Assembly: GCA_963724695.1 (NCBI GenBank)
Contig: CAVRVW010000011.1
Location: forward strand, 310,001 to 374,000
DNA length: 64,000 nt
Direction of reading: 5' to 3'
Source of the DNA: CAVQFD01 sp963724695
GTDB lineage: Bacteria > Acidobacteriota > Vicinamibacteria > Vicinamibacterales > CAVVIG01
Shown here: one piece after another, positions 1-8,605 of the stretch
Numbering within the stretch: the first letter of the stretch is position 1
Layout of the letters: the number at the start of each line of letters is the position of its first letter
Program-made: the position numbers and the translations under genes
The notes under the pieces: generated by a model
Told to the model about the DNA's origin: nothing
The model's input: only the letters and a program-made list of their open reading frames with translations
The model's database searches: none

Positions 1-206
1 AAGGACTCCTGGGACTTGTTGGTGCCCTTGATCTCCTGGCCGGTGATCTCGACCTTCTCGATGTTCCCAGCCTCGACCGAGGCCATGAACTCGCTGAAGC
101 TGAGGGGCGTCTGATTCTGCTGGAGCTTGGTCGACACGTTCCAGATCACGACGCCGACGACAACCAGCGCCATCCAGAACAGCAGACTCTTCAACGTCGA
201 GTTCAC
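1..206 (-). CDS. ftsH: FtsH membrane AAA+ metalloprotease, N-terminus (partial)
   Basis: First 68 residues of FtsH, the membrane-anchored ATP-dependent zinc protease that degrades misassembled membrane proteins; the rest lies beyond the left edge. A GTG start at 206-204 overlaps the tilS stop as GTGA, so the two are probably translationally coupled. Visible: a short basic N-terminus, one TM helix at about residues 8-22 (LLFWMALVVVGVVIW), then the start of the extracytoplasmic domain with FSEFMASVEAGNIEKVEI, a stretch characteristic of FtsH. The AAA and protease domains cannot be seen. tilS-ftsH adjacency is common in bacteria and supports the call. Confidence 0.9.
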   Translation of the reverse strand, partial: MNSTLKSLLFWMALVVVGVVIWNVSTKLQQNQTPLSFSEFMASVEAGNIEKVEITGQEIKGTNKSQES

Positions 207-1643
207 GCGGGCCCTCCAGACAACTTAAGTCTCAAGACTAGCACGGCTTGCGCGGGGTCTGTCACCCGAAACGCGTCGTCGATGGCGTGGCCGGCCACCC
301 ACACGATCTGGTCCGTTTCCGTGGCAACGATTGGCACCAGGTCGCGCGCTTCCCGGGCCACCTTCCGGTCGACGAAGAAATCCTGCAGTTTCTTCTGGCC
401 GCCCAGCCCAAGGGGGCGAAATCGGTCCCCCGGCCGGCGGTTCCTCACAAAGAGCGGCCCCGGGCAGCTCTGCTGGCTCAACACGGCCATTCCCGGGTTG
501 CCCGCGAATGCACCCGCAAGGCCTGCCGATGCCACCCTTTCGGCTGACACGATGACGCCGGCTTCGGCGACGACGACTTCCCCTGGAATAGACAGCGAAT
601 ACCGGAAAAGGTTCGCCGGGGGATTCGGACGAGCCTCCCTGCCCCTTGATGTATCGGCACGTCTAGTCGTTAAGACGACGTCCGGGCCAATGCGTTCCAG
701 GCGCTGCCCGGGCGCGTCGAAAGCAGGCCCGCCGCCGGTCGCCAGGTCCATGGCTCGCTCGACATGGCCGAGGTCGATCTCGCGGCCGCCCGCCGCCTCA
801 GTCATGGCACGGCGCAGGAGCAACCGCGCCAGCGCGCCGGGCAGCGCTGCCAGAACGCCAGCGTCGATGCGGCAACCTTCTCCGGTCCTTCGGGACAAGG
901 TGCGCTCCGCCTCGGCCGCCGCCTCGTTCATCCAGGTCCATTCCAGGCGTGCCAGCTCCGCCTCGTCGGCCAGGACGTCCACAATCGACCGATTGAACCG
1001 GCCCTCGAGCAGCGGAAGCAGCTCGTGACGCACCCTGTTGCGGGGTACGCGCAGGTCGGCGTTGGTCTCGTCCTCGACACCGCCGAGACGCGGCCTCTCT
1101 CAGATACGACTTCAGCGTGGACCGATGGCACTCGAGCAGCGGGCGGATGATCGGGCCATGCTTCGGGTGCATGCCGGCGAGCCCCCTGGCGCCGGCGCCC
1201 CGGAGGAGCCGCAGGAGGAACGTTTCGGCCTGATCGTCACGGGTGTGGCCCAGCGCGACGACATGCGCGCCGAACTCGGCACGCGCCCGCTCGAGAAACT
1301 CGTAGCGCGCGTCGTGCGCGACGGCTTCGACGGACCGGCCCTCGCGGCGCGTCCGGTCGCCCACATCTTCTCGACCCACAACCCAGGGCAGCCCGAGGGA
1401 CGCGGCGACCCCGGCCGCGAACTGCTCGTCGATGTCGGCGCCCTGGCGAAGCCGATGGTTGAAGTGCGCCGCGCCTGCGACGGTCAGTTCCCCTGACGCC
1501 GCAAGGGCGGCCAGGACGTGGGTGAGCGCGACCGAATCCGGTCCGCCGGACAGGGCCACCAGCACGCGCGTGGACGGCGTCGCCAGGCTGTGACGCCTGA
1601 TCGTGCGGCGGACGGTCTCCAGAAGCGCCGCGGGGACCTTCAT
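203..1643 (-). CDS. tilS: tRNA(Ile)-lysidine synthetase TilS (one frame break)
   Basis: ATP-dependent enzyme that converts C34 of tRNA-Ile(CAU) to lysidine so that it reads AUA. The N-terminal PP-loop signature SGGPDS is at about residues 31-36, followed by HFNHRLR and GHTRDDQAET, both typical of TilS. The reading frame breaks once between about 1070 and 1110. Upstream sequence ends in SYLRE and the protein resumes in the next frame as VEDETNADLRVPRNRVRHELLP, which is the normal continuation (quoted as two parts, VEDETNADLRV and PRNRVRHELLP). One extra base would explain it; since tilS is essential in most bacteria this is probably a sequence error. The C-terminal substrate-binding domain is intact. 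Stop TGA overlaps the ftsH start. A tRNA with anticodon CAU lies 137 bp upstream. Confidence 0.88.
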
Positions 1644-1765
1644 GGTGCTTGGTGCTTGGGCCTTAGTCCCTGGTTCGTCCTTGGTCCTTCGTACTTCGGC
1701 GTCCTTGGTTCCTGGTCCGTCGTGCGGATTCCAGTTCGCCCTTCGAAGTTCGAAGTTCTCACTTC
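1644..1765. repeat. Degenerate 7-bp tandem array upstream of tilS
   Basis: Units resembling GGTGCTT and GGTCCTT (for example GGTGCTTGGTGCTTGGGCCT) follow one another with a period near 7 from the tilS start towards the tRNA, drifting into CTTCGAAGTTCGAAGTTCTC. There is no open frame of note. It belongs to the set of gap-specific arrays seen throughout the window. Confidence 0.6.
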
Positions 1766-1779
1766 CCGTGAGGGGTGTG

Positions 1780-1856
1780 TGGTGCCGGAGGACGGATTCG
1801 AACCGTCGACCCCGCGCTTATGAGACGCGTGCTCTCACCAACTGAGCTACTCCGGC
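1780..1856 (-). tRNA. tRNA-Met (anticodon CAU), probably elongator
   Basis: A 77-nt cloverleaf with encoded CCA: acceptor GCCGGAG/CTCCGGC, D arm GCTC/GAGC, anticodon loop CTCATAA with CAT at 1822-1820, T arm GACGG-TTCGAAT-CCGTC. It lacks the mismatched 1-72 pair and CGCGGGG start of initiator tRNA. A CAU tRNA could also be the lysidine-modified tRNA-Ile2. Positions 4-5 here are G-G rather than the C-C that TilS favours in E. coli, so elongator Met is preferred. The tilS neighbour keeps the alternative open. Confidence 0.85.
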
Positions 1857-1867
1857 CGGAACTTCTG

Positions 1868-1980
1868 ATGATACACGGCCGGAACGGGGAACAGGGACCG
1901 GGGACGGGGATCGGGAGGGCACGGGGATCGGAGATCGGGGACTCGCCGATTGACTTCCGATCCCCGTTCCCCGTTCCCCG
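1868..1980. repeat. 7-bp array with inverted arms after queA
   Basis: Left arm runs of GGAACGG/GGGGATC units (from about 1877) face a right arm of CCGATCCCCGTTCCCCGTTC (about 1956-1978). The right arm starts directly at the queA stop codon. Period is 7. The two arms are mutually complementary and would fold into a G/C-rich hairpin in transcripts of either strand, so a terminator-like role after queA is possible. Confidence 0.65.
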
Positions 1981-1981
1981 C

Positions 1982-3061
1982 CTATGTCACCAACATCGCG
2001 TCGCCGTAGCTGTAGAAGCGATACCGGGCGGCCACCGCCGCGCGGTAGGCTGCCAGCACGGCCTCGCGGCCCGCGAACGCGGCCACGAGCATCAGGAGCG
2101 ACGACTGCGGCAGGTGAAAGTTGGTCAGCAGACCGCTGACGACACGAAACTCGAAGCCGGGGTAGATGAAGAGGTCGGTCTCGCCCTGCGCGGCGGCCAC
2201 GCGGCCGCCGTGCGCCCGTGCGACCGCCTCCAGCGTGCGCGTGCTCGTCGAGCCCACGGCGACGACGCGCCGGCCTTCGTCGAGCGCCCGATTGATCTGG
2301 CCGGCCGCGGCCTGGTCGATTTCGAAGTGTTCGGAGGCGACCCGGTGGTCCTCGACGAGCTCCACCCGGACCGGCTGAAACGTGCCGTAGCCGACGTGGA
2401 GCGTCACCGACGCCAGCTCGATGCCGGCGCCGCGCAGGCTCTCCACGAGCGCCGGGCTGAAGTGCAATCCGGCCGTGGGCGCCGCCACCGATCCCCTCGG
2501 CTCGGCGAACATCGTCTGGTACCGCTCGCGGTCCTCGCGGCGATCGCCTCGTCGAATGTAGGGCGGCAGCGGCATGTGGCCGATCGCCTCGACGGCTTCT
2601 TCGACCGACACGCCGCGCCCATCGACTGGCTCGGCCAGCAATCGAACCACACGCCGTCCGTGGAAGCCTCGCTCGAGCACCTCGCCGTGCAGCGTGTGAA
2701 CGCCATCGAAGATCATCTGCGCGCCCGGCTTGAGCTTCTGCCCCGGATGCACGAGCGCCGACCAGCGTTCGGCGTGCGGGGCATCTCCCGGCTCGGGCGG
2801 GAGCCGCGCCACGAGGAAGCACTCGACCGCGCCTCCCGACGGAGCGCGGCGTCCAAGCAGCCGCGCGGGGAACACCCGCGTGTTGTTGACCACCAGAAGA
2901 TCGCCGGCGCGAAGACGGGTGGCGAGATCGGCGATGGCGGCATGCTCGATCGTGCCGCTCGCGCGGTCCAGGCACAGCAGCCGCGCCCCGGAACGTTCGG
3001 CCGGCGGCTCCTGGGCGATGAGCTCGGGCGGGAGATCGAAGTCGAAGTCAGCGACAAGCAT
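1982..3061 (-). CDS. queA: tRNA preQ1(34) S-adenosylmethionine ribosyltransferase-isomerase QueA
   Basis: Transfers and isomerises the ribosyl group of SAM onto 7-aminomethyl-7-deazaguanine in tRNA, the penultimate step of queuosine synthesis. 359 residues, the usual length. Start ATG at 3061 gives MLVADFDFDLPPELIAQEP, the conserved QueA N-terminus; longer in-frame starts upstream would add a low-complexity stretch without similarity. Further family hallmarks: LVVNNTRVFPARL, the TAGLHFSPAL segment after PRGSVAAP, YGTFQPVR, and a C-terminus with NFHLPQSSLLMLVAAFAG. The frame is intact. It stands alone on the minus strand; no preQ1 riboswitch was recognised upstream. The stop codon is abutted by a 7-bp array. 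Confidence 0.95.
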   Translation of the reverse strand: MLVADFDFDLPPELIAQEPPAERSGARLLCLDRASGTIEHAAIADLATRLRAGDLLVVNNTRVFPARLLGRRAPSGGAVECFLVARLPPEPGDAPHAERWSALVHPGQKLKPGAQMIFDGVHTLHGEVLERGFHGRRVVRLLAEPVDGRGVSVEEAVEAIGHMPLPPYIRRGDRREDRERYQTMFAEPRGSVAAPTAGLHFSPALVESLRGAGIELASVTLHVGYGTFQPVRVELVEDHRVASEHFEIDQAAAGQINRALDEGRRVVAVGSTSTRTLEAVARAHGGRVAAAQGETDLFIYPGFEFRVVSGLLTNFHLPQSSLLMLVAAFAGREAVLAAYRAAVAARYRFYSYGDAMLVT

Positions 3062-3069
3062 CAATCGGC

Positions 3070-3345
3070 GGCCCGGCGAGGGCACGGAGGGTACGGAGGT
3101 AGCGGATTCACACGGAGGCGCGGAGGAACGGAGAGAGCACGCTGACACGCACGGCCAGCGCGCGGGTGCTCTGCGCGCTTGAACGACGCACGGCAACCGC
3201 AGAACCTGGTCGTTCAACGGTCGGACGGAGCGTCGGCCGGCGACGCCGGCTGGCCGTGCGAGCTGAACCGCCCCCAACCGCGGTCTCGACGGGTGCGGCT
3301 CCGCTGCTCCGTGTCTCCGCTCTGACCCGCTGCCTCCGTCATCTC
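3070..3345. repeat. 9-bp (ACGGAG-type) paired arrays upstream of queA
   Basis: Left arm about 3083-3140 has units such as CACGGAGGG, TACGGAGGT, AGCGGATTC. Right arm about 3298-3352 has the complement (CTCCGTGTCTCCGCTC, GCCTCCGTCATCTCCGTTC) with the same period of 9. Between the arms lies about 150 bp including a short palindrome (GGCCGGCGACGCCGGC) and no convincing gene. This accounts for the roughly 310-bp gap between the DUF4112 gene and queA. Confidence 0.6.
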
Positions 3346-3370
3346 CGTTCTCTCTGGGGCGGTAGCGCCG

Positions 3371-3836
3371 TCACCGCGTGAGCGCGTTGACCAGCCACAG
3401 GAACAACACCAGCGGGAGCGATGCGAGGGCCAGGACCGCTCCGAGGATGCCGGCCACGAAGAGCCAGTCTCCCGTGGACGCCTGCCGTCCTGCGACGAGG
3501 TGCGCTTCGAGCAGCGCCATGTTCTTGGAGTTCGACTTCCAGAAGATGTCGGCGATGTCGCCGACAAACGGCACGAGACCAATTGCGAGGTCGATCGCCA
3601 CATTCAGGAGCATGCGCAGCAGCACGATGCGCGGCACACTCGACCCGGTGCGCCTGGACGATGATGGCGCAGCCCATGAGCGCCGTGACGAGATCGCCCG
3701 CCCAGGGAACGAGGCCGATGATCGAATCCCACCCGAAGCGCAGCGGCGTCCCCGGGATCCGGAACGCCTCATCGAGGAGCCGCTGGATCTCCCTTAGCCT
3801 TCTGAGGTCAATCGTCTCAATTACCCGATTCCCCAA
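3371..3836 (-). CDS. DUF4112 membrane protein (one frame break)
   Basis: Small membrane protein of the DUF4112 family, function unknown. N-terminal half has LRRLREIQRLLDEAFRIPG followed by DSIIGLVPWAGDLVTALMG; the second half continues in another frame with LNVAIDLAIGLVPFVGDIAD and IFWKSNSKNMALLEAHL, both family hallmarks (the doubled GLVP-GD motif). The break lies near 3645-3660 and looks like a single-base indel. Two or three hydrophobic segments include a C-terminal one (LFVAGILGAVLALASLPLVL, about residues 125-145). The start is uncertain: the only in-frame candidate at the left end is a TTG that lies inside the 8-bp array separating this gene from fabH. Confidence 0.75.
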
Positions 3837-3897
3837 TTACCCAGCTACCAGATTCCCCAATTACCCATTTACCCAATCACTCGATTACCCAATTCAG
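3822..3897. repeat. 8-bp array (CCCAATTA) between fabH and the DUF4112 gene
   Basis: Successive octamers CCCAATTA, CCCAGCTA, CCAGATTC, CCCAATTA, CCCATTTA, CCCAATCA, CTCGATTA, CCCAATTC fill the gap exactly from the fabH stop codon to the DUF4112 start region. This sequence is much more AT-rich than its surroundings. The same unit, in both orientations, fills the rlmN/methylthiotransferase gap 42 kb away. Confidence 0.8.
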
Positions 3898-4934
3898 AAG
3901 CCCCAGCGCACCAGGACGGCGCCCACCGTGAACCCGGCGCCGACCGACGCGAGCAGCACGAGGTCGCCCTTCTTCAGCCGGCCCGACGACACGGCGTCGT
4001 TCAGCGCCAGCGGGATCGTCGCGGCCGTGGTGTTGCCGAACCGCTCGATGTTGATGATGACCTTGTCGGGCGGCACGCCGAGCTTCTCGGTCGCCGCCTG
4101 GATGATCCGGCGGTTCGCCTGATGCGAGACGAACAGGTCGAGATCGGCCGGGCCGAGGCCGTTCCGCTCGAGCATCCGACGCGCGATCTCCTCGGTCTTC
4201 CGGACGGCGAACTTGAACACGGTCCGCGCCGTCCTGCTTGACGTAGTGCAGGCGCTGCGTCGACGGTCTCGTGCGACGGCGGCTGCAGGCTGCCGCCGGC
4301 CGGCATGCAGAGCGCCGGGCCGCCGCTGCCGTCGATCTCGTGCTCGAAGTCGAGGATCGCGCCCTCGCCCTCGTCCGCCGCCGACACGACGCACGGCGCC
4401 GGCGCCGTCGCCGAACAGCACGCACGTCGAGCGGTCCTTGTAGTCGATGATGCTCGACATCACGTCGGCGCCGACGACCAGCGCGTGCTCGTGCGCCCCG
4501 CTCGCGACGATCTGGCTCGCCGTCGTCAGCGCGTAGGTGAACGCCGAGCAGGCGGCGCTCAGGTCGAAGCCCCACGCGTGGTGCGCGCCGATCTTGTGCT
4601 GCAGGAGGCAGGCCGTGCTCGGAAACATCATGTCCGGCGTCACCGTGCCGACGACGATGAACCCGATGTCGTCCGGCGTGAGCCCGGCGCGCTCGATGGC
4701 CTCGAGCGCCGCCTCTGCTCCCGAGATCGGACGTCGCCACGCCGGGGTCGACGATGTGACGTTCGCGGATGCCGGTGCGCTGCAGAATCCACTCGTCGGT
4801 CGTTTCGACCAGCTTCTCGAGATCGGCGTTCGTCAGCACGCGCGGCGGCACGTAGGTCGCGAGCGATCGGATCGTCGTCGGCCGCCCGCCGCAGCGCGAC
4901 CCTGCGTCTTCGCTACTCCCGCGTCGCCGCTCAC
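3894..4934 (-). CDS. fabH: 3-oxoacyl-ACP synthase III FabH (several frame breaks)
   Basis: Condenses acetyl-CoA with malonyl-ACP to start type II fatty acid synthesis. Read with frame corrections: TYVPPRVLTNADLEKLVET and TDEWILQRTGIRERHI near the N-terminus; DLSAACSAFTYAL with the catalytic Cys; SHQANRRIIQAATEKLGVP with the catalytic His; NIERFGNTTAATIPLAL with the catalytic Asn; and GAGFTVGAVLVRWGF at the C-terminus. The Cys-His-Asn triad is therefore complete. Frame breaks fall near 4890, 4735, 4395 and 4240. They are single-base changes in an otherwise well-conserved sequence, hence probably sequence errors. A GTG at 4934 overlaps the ruvB stop as GTGA and is the likeliest start; that assignment needs one of the corrections. 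Confidence 0.85.
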
Positions 4935-6017
4935 CACAGTCGTGAATCCCTTCCGGGCGCGTCGAGCCCGAAGTAGCCGTACGCGCGCGCGGTCGCCACG
5001 CGGCCGCGCGGCGTCCGATCCAGGAAGCCCGATCTGAATCAGAAACGGCTCGTAGATGTCTTCGATCGCGTCCTTCTCTTCGCTGATGGCCGCCGCGATG
5101 CTGTTCAGCCCGACCGGTCCGCCGCCGAACTTGTCGATGATCGTGCGCAGCAGCTTGCGATCGACTTCGTCGAACCCGTGCTCGTCGACTTCGAGCAGCT
5201 TCAGCGCCGCAGCGGCGACGTCCGTGCGTGATCGCGCCCGTCGGCGCGCACCTGCGCGTAGTCGCGCACGCGCCGCAGCAGCCGGTTCGCAATCCGCGGC
5301 GTGCCCCGCGACCGGCGGGCGATCTCCGCCGCCGCCTCGTCGTCGATCGGCACCGCCAGGATCCGCGCGGACCGCCGGACGATCTCTTCGAGATCGGACG
5401 CCTCGTAGAACTCCAGGCGGTGGACGATGCCGAAGCGCGCGCGGAGCGGCGAGGTGAGCAGCCCGGCGCGCGTCGTCGCGCCGATGAGCGTGAACTTCTG
5501 GAGCGGCACCTTGACCGACCGCGCGCTCGGGCCCTGGCCGATGACGATGTCGAGCTCGTAGTCCTCGAGCGCGGGATAGAGGATCTCTTCGATCGACCGG
5601 CGACATCCGGTGGATCTCGTCGATGAAGAGCACGTCCCGGTCCGCAAGGTTCGTCAGGATGGCCGCCAGGTCGCCGGGCTTCTCGAGCACCGGGCCCGAC
5701 GTGGCACGCACGGGCGCGCCCATCTCGTTGGCGATGACGTACGCGAGCGTCGTCTTGCCGAGGCCGGGCGGACCGTAGAGGAGCACGTGATCGAGCGCCT
5801 CGCTCCGCTGGCGGGCGGCGGCAATCGAGACCTGCAGGTTCTCGCGGACGCGATCCTGGCCGATGTAGTCGTCGAGCGCCCGCGGGCGGAGGCCGGCCTC
5901 GTACTGCGCGTCCTCGTCGCCGCGCGCGCCGGCGACCAGTCGCTTCGGGTCGTCGTCCCCGGGTCCGTCGGGGGGTGCGCCGTTATCAGCGAGGGGTGGC
6001 TTCACTCGGGGCCGCAT
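4931..6017 (-). CDS. ruvB: Holliday junction branch-migration ATPase RuvB (frame breaks)
   Basis: AAA+ motor that drives branch migration of Holliday junctions bound by RuvA. ATG start at 6017 overlaps the ruvA stop (TGATG). Visible: LRPRALDDYIGQDRVRENLQ, Walker A LLYGPPGLGKTTLAYVIA, Walker B DVLFIDEIHRM, sensor LIGATTRAGLLTSPLRARFG, the C-terminal winged helix with GGGPVGLNSIAAAISEE, EPFLIQIGF and finally LDRTPRGRVATARAYGYFG. The frame breaks three times (near 5600, 5225 and 5025), each by one base with the family sequence resuming at once, so these are taken as sequence errors. Part of a ruvC-ruvA-ruvB order read right to left, downstream of yebC and upstream of fabH. Confidence 0.9.
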
Positions 6018-6620
6018 CACTTCGCGAGCTCGCGCAGCGCCTGCTTCAGCGTCCGCTCGAAATCGCCGTCGGGCGAGGCTTTGACCGCGGATTCGACGGC
6101 CTTCTCGGCGAGAGGCCGATGATACCCCAGGTTGATCAGCGCGGAGAGCAGATCGTCTCTGAGCGTCGGCGCGCCACGGTCGCCGTCCGAGGGCGCACCA
6201 GGTGCGGCCGGCAGATCCTTCGGCAGCCGATCCTTCAGCTCGAGGACGATGCGCTCGGCGGTCTTCTTGCCGACGCCGGGAATCGCCGTGAGCCGCGCGA
6301 GGTCGCTCCGTTCGATGGCGCGAATGAGATCCGGCGGCTCGATGCCGGAAAGCACCGACAGCGCCAGCTTCGGGCCGATGCCGCTGACCGAGATGAGCCG
6401 CTCGAAGAGCTCCTGCTCGAGCCGGGTGACGAAGCCGAAGAGCGACAGTGCGTCCTCGCGCACGTGCGTGTGGATGCGCAGCGGCGACCTCGCCGCCGAG
6501 CTCGCCGAGCCCGTAGAACGTGGAGAGCGGCACGGCGACGTCGTAGCCCACGCCGCCGACCTCGACGACGATCCGGTGCGGCTGCTTGTCGAGGAGACGG
6601 CCCCGGAGGTGGGCGATCAC
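6017..6620 (-). CDS. ruvA: Holliday junction DNA-binding protein RuvA (one frame break)
   Basis: Tetrameric protein that holds the four-way junction open and recruits RuvB. GTG start at 6620 (overlapping the ruvC stop as GTGA) gives IAHLRGRLLDKQPHRIVVEV and GGVGYDVAVPLSTFY, the OB-fold domain I. After a one-base break near 6480 the protein continues with REDALSLFGFVTRLEQELFE, the first helix-hairpin-helix ISVSGIGPKLALSVLSG, the second LTAIPGVGKKTAERIVLELK, and the RuvB-binding domain III (LRDDLLSALINLGYHRPLAE). Corrected length about 200 residues is normal for the family. Confidence 0.9.
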
Positions 6621-7165
6621 GTCCGTGCGGGGCGGTAGTGGCGCCAGCTCGTGGCGCTCTTCGGCGGGCGGCGCGCCGCCGGGTCCGGCACGGCGGTCGC
6701 CGCCGAGTGCACATGACAGATCGCCACGGCGAGCGCGTCGGCGGCGTCGTGCGGCGACGGCACCGCGGAAAGCCCCAGGATCAGCTTCACCATCTGCTGC
6801 ACCTGGTGCTTCTCGGCGCGCCCGTAGCCCACCACCGCACGCTTGATCTCGGCCGGCGTGTATTCCACGACCGGCACACCGGCTTCGACGGCCGCCAGCA
6901 TGGCGACACCGCGCGCGTGCCCGAGCTTGAGCGCGCTCCGGACGTTGACGGCGTGAAAGAGGTTCTCGATCGCCACGCAGTCCGGCCGGCACTCCGCGAG
7001 AAGCGCCGCCAGCCGGGTGTGGATGGTCAGCAGTTTCGATGGGAAGGGCGCCAGCGCCGGCGACGCGATCGCGCCGCTCATCACGATCCGATGGTGCGTG
7101 CCGTCGGTCTCGACACAGCCGTATCCGGTGCGCTCGGAGCCGGGGTCGATGCCGAAAATCCTCAC
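6617..7165 (-). CDS. ruvC: Crossover junction endodeoxyribonuclease RuvC
   Basis: Resolves Holliday junctions by paired nicks. 182 residues from the GTG at 7165, which overlaps the yebC stop as GTGA; this start gives RIFGIDPGSERTGYGCVE, the conserved N-terminus with the first catalytic Asp. Other acidic residues are visible in AIENLFHAVNVRSALKLG (Glu) and SPHDAADALAVAICH (two Asp). The C-terminal 25 residues after CHVH are low-complexity and less conserved. Frame intact. The order yebC-ruvC-ruvA-ruvB is a classic bacterial arrangement with every junction overlapping, so one transcript with coupled translation is expected. Confidence 0.95.
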   Translation of the reverse strand: MRIFGIDPGSERTGYGCVETDGTHHRIVMSGAIASPALAPFPSKLLTIHTRLAALLAECRPDCVAIENLFHAVNVRSALKLGHARGVAMLAAVEAGVPVVEYTPAEIKRAVVGYGRAEKHQVQQMVKLILGLSAVPSPHDAADALAVAICHVHSAATAVPDPAARRPPKSATSWRHYRPART

Positions 7166-7911
7166 GCGAGCGAGGCCTCGATCTCCTTCTCCTCGATGTC
7201 GAAGTTCGACCACACGTGCCGGACATCGTCGTGGTCGTCGAGCGCGTCCATCAGGCGGACCATCTGCTGCGCCTGCTTGCCTTCGAGCTTGAGGTAGTTC
7301 TGCGGCAGCATCGAGACTTCCGCGGCGTCGGGCTCGATGCCGAGCTTCTTGACGGCCTCGAGCACGGCCTGGAACGCCTCCGGCGACGACAGCACCTCCC
7401 AGTTGTCGCCGTCGTCCTGCAGGTCGTCCCCGCCGGCGTCGATCACGGCTCCCATGAGGGTGTCCTCGTCGGCCTTGCTCTTGGCCACGACGATGTAGCC
7501 GCGCTTGGTGAACATCCAGGCGACGGCGTTGGTCTCAGCGAGGTTGCCGCCATGCTTGGTGAGCGAGTGCCGGAGCTCGCCGACGGTGCGGTTCTTGTTG
7601 TCCGTGAGGACGTCGATGATCACCGCCGCACCGCCAGGCCCGTAGGCCTCGTACTGCGCCTCTTCGTACGACACGCCCGGCTCTTCGCCGGTGCCCCGCC
7701 GTATCGCCCGCTTGATGTTGTCGGCGGGCATGTTGCTCTGCTTGGCTTCCGCGATGATCGTGCGAAGCCGCGGGTTCATGTCGGGGTCGCCGCCGCCAGC
7801 CCGGGCCGCGACCGTCAGTTCCTTGATGAGGCGCGTGAAGATCTTTCCGCGCTTGGCGTCCGCCGCGCCTTTCTTGTGCTTGATTGACGCCCATTTTGAA
7901 TGGCCGGACAT
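7162..7911 (-). CDS. yebC: YebC/PmpR-family regulatory or translation factor
   Basis: 249 residues, full length. Starts MSGHSKWASIKHKKGAADAK, the signature N-terminus, with SNMPADNIKRAIRRGTGEEP and YEEAQYEAYGPGGAAVIID in the first half; the acidic C-terminal domain includes MLPQNYLKLEGKQAQQMVRL. YebC proteins were described as DNA-binding regulators and more recently as factors that relieve ribosome stalling at proline runs; which applies here is not visible. It heads the run yebC-ruvC-ruvA-ruvB-fabH. Upstream 230 bp hold a small hairpin (CCCGAG...CTCGGG near 8048-8068) but no clear promoter consensus. Confidence 0.93.
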   Translation of the reverse strand: MSGHSKWASIKHKKGAADAKRGKIFTRLIKELTVAARAGGGDPDMNPRLRTIIAEAKQSNMPADNIKRAIRRGTGEEPGVSYEEAQYEAYGPGGAAVIIDVLTDNKNRTVGELRHSLTKHGGNLAETNAVAWMFTKRGYIVVAKSKADEDTLMGAVIDAGGDDLQDDGDNWEVLSSPEAFQAVLEAVKKLGIEPDAAEVSMLPQNYLKLEGKQAQQMVRLMDALDDHDDVRHVWSNFDIEEKEIEASLA

Positions 7912-8144
7912 GTCGAAACCCCCACGAAATCAATGAGATCGGACTGAAAAGTCTACCACAGGGTCAAGCGGCGTGCGACGGGAGGAGCTCGTGTCGAAGG
8001 TGAACCGTGCCCTCAGTGCGCGGCTGGGCAAAATCGGTGTCTGGAGCCCGAGTGACCGCCGCTCGGGCACGGGCGTTGCTGTCCGCACGACGATGCTAAA
8101 GTGTCGCCGCGTGGACCGGCGGCCTTGCTTGGAGATCGCGGGCA

Positions 8145-8567
8145 ATGGAAGTCAATCGGATTGAGCCGGCTATCGAAAATCTCGACACGAGGCTTGCCCG
8201 AGTCGAGCAGATTCTGCCCACTCTCGCGACCCGGCAGGACCTGCGAGAGGCCATCGCGCCGCTCGCCACCCGGGAAGAACTGCAGGCGGCCATCGCGCCG
8301 CTGGCCACACGCCAGGAGATGCACGCGGCTATCCAGGCCGCTATCGCGCCCCTCGCGACGCGCGAGGAGCTGCACGCCGCCATTCAGGCCGCCGTCGCCC
8401 CGCTCGCGACACGCGCGGAAATGCTCGCCGCAATCAAGGACGAAGGCGAACGCTCGCGCAGGTATACCGACGTCCTCATCGAAGACCTGCGGGACGACAA
8501 CCGGCTGATTCTCAACCACCTTATCGCCCTGTCGGCGCGAGTGGATGCATTGGCGCAGCGCGGCTGA
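8145..8567 (+). CDS. Coiled-coil protein with IAPLATREEL repeats
   Basis: 140 residues, not assigned to a family. After a short start (MEVNRIEPAIENLDTRL) come five degenerate copies of a 13- or 17-residue unit: LPTLATRQDLREA, IAPLATREELQAA, IAPLATRQEMHAAIQAA, IAPLATREELHAAIQAA, VAPLATRAEMLAAIKDE. They are encoded by 39- or 51-bp DNA repeats. The rest (RYTDVLIEDLRDDNRLILNH and LIALSARVDALAQ) has heptad character. Amphipathic, no signal peptide or TM segment, so probably a cytoplasmic elongated or coiled-coil oligomer. Codon use resembles its neighbours. Unit number probably varies between strains because the DNA repeats are close to identical. No clear Shine-Dalgarno; the start is inferred from ORF extent. 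Confidence 0.6.
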   Translation: MEVNRIEPAIENLDTRLARVEQILPTLATRQDLREAIAPLATREELQAAIAPLATRQEMHAAIQAAIAPLATREELHAAIQAAVAPLATRAEMLAAIKDEGERSRRYTDVLIEDLRDDNRLILNHLIALSARVDALAQRG

Positions 8568-8605
8568 TGCCGGGGACTCTGGTGCGACGGAACGCGACAG
8601 GCGCG

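Noticed and set aside
1780..1856. tRNA-Ile2 (lysidine-modified CAU tRNA) next to tilS
   Set aside because: Acceptor positions 4-5 are G-G, and the D arm resembles elongator Met; kept only as an alternative.
1857..3061. Antisense open frames of several hundred codons over queA, fabH, ruvB, purF and others
   Set aside because: High GC content creates long shadow frames; the opposite-strand frames carry recognised enzyme motifs.
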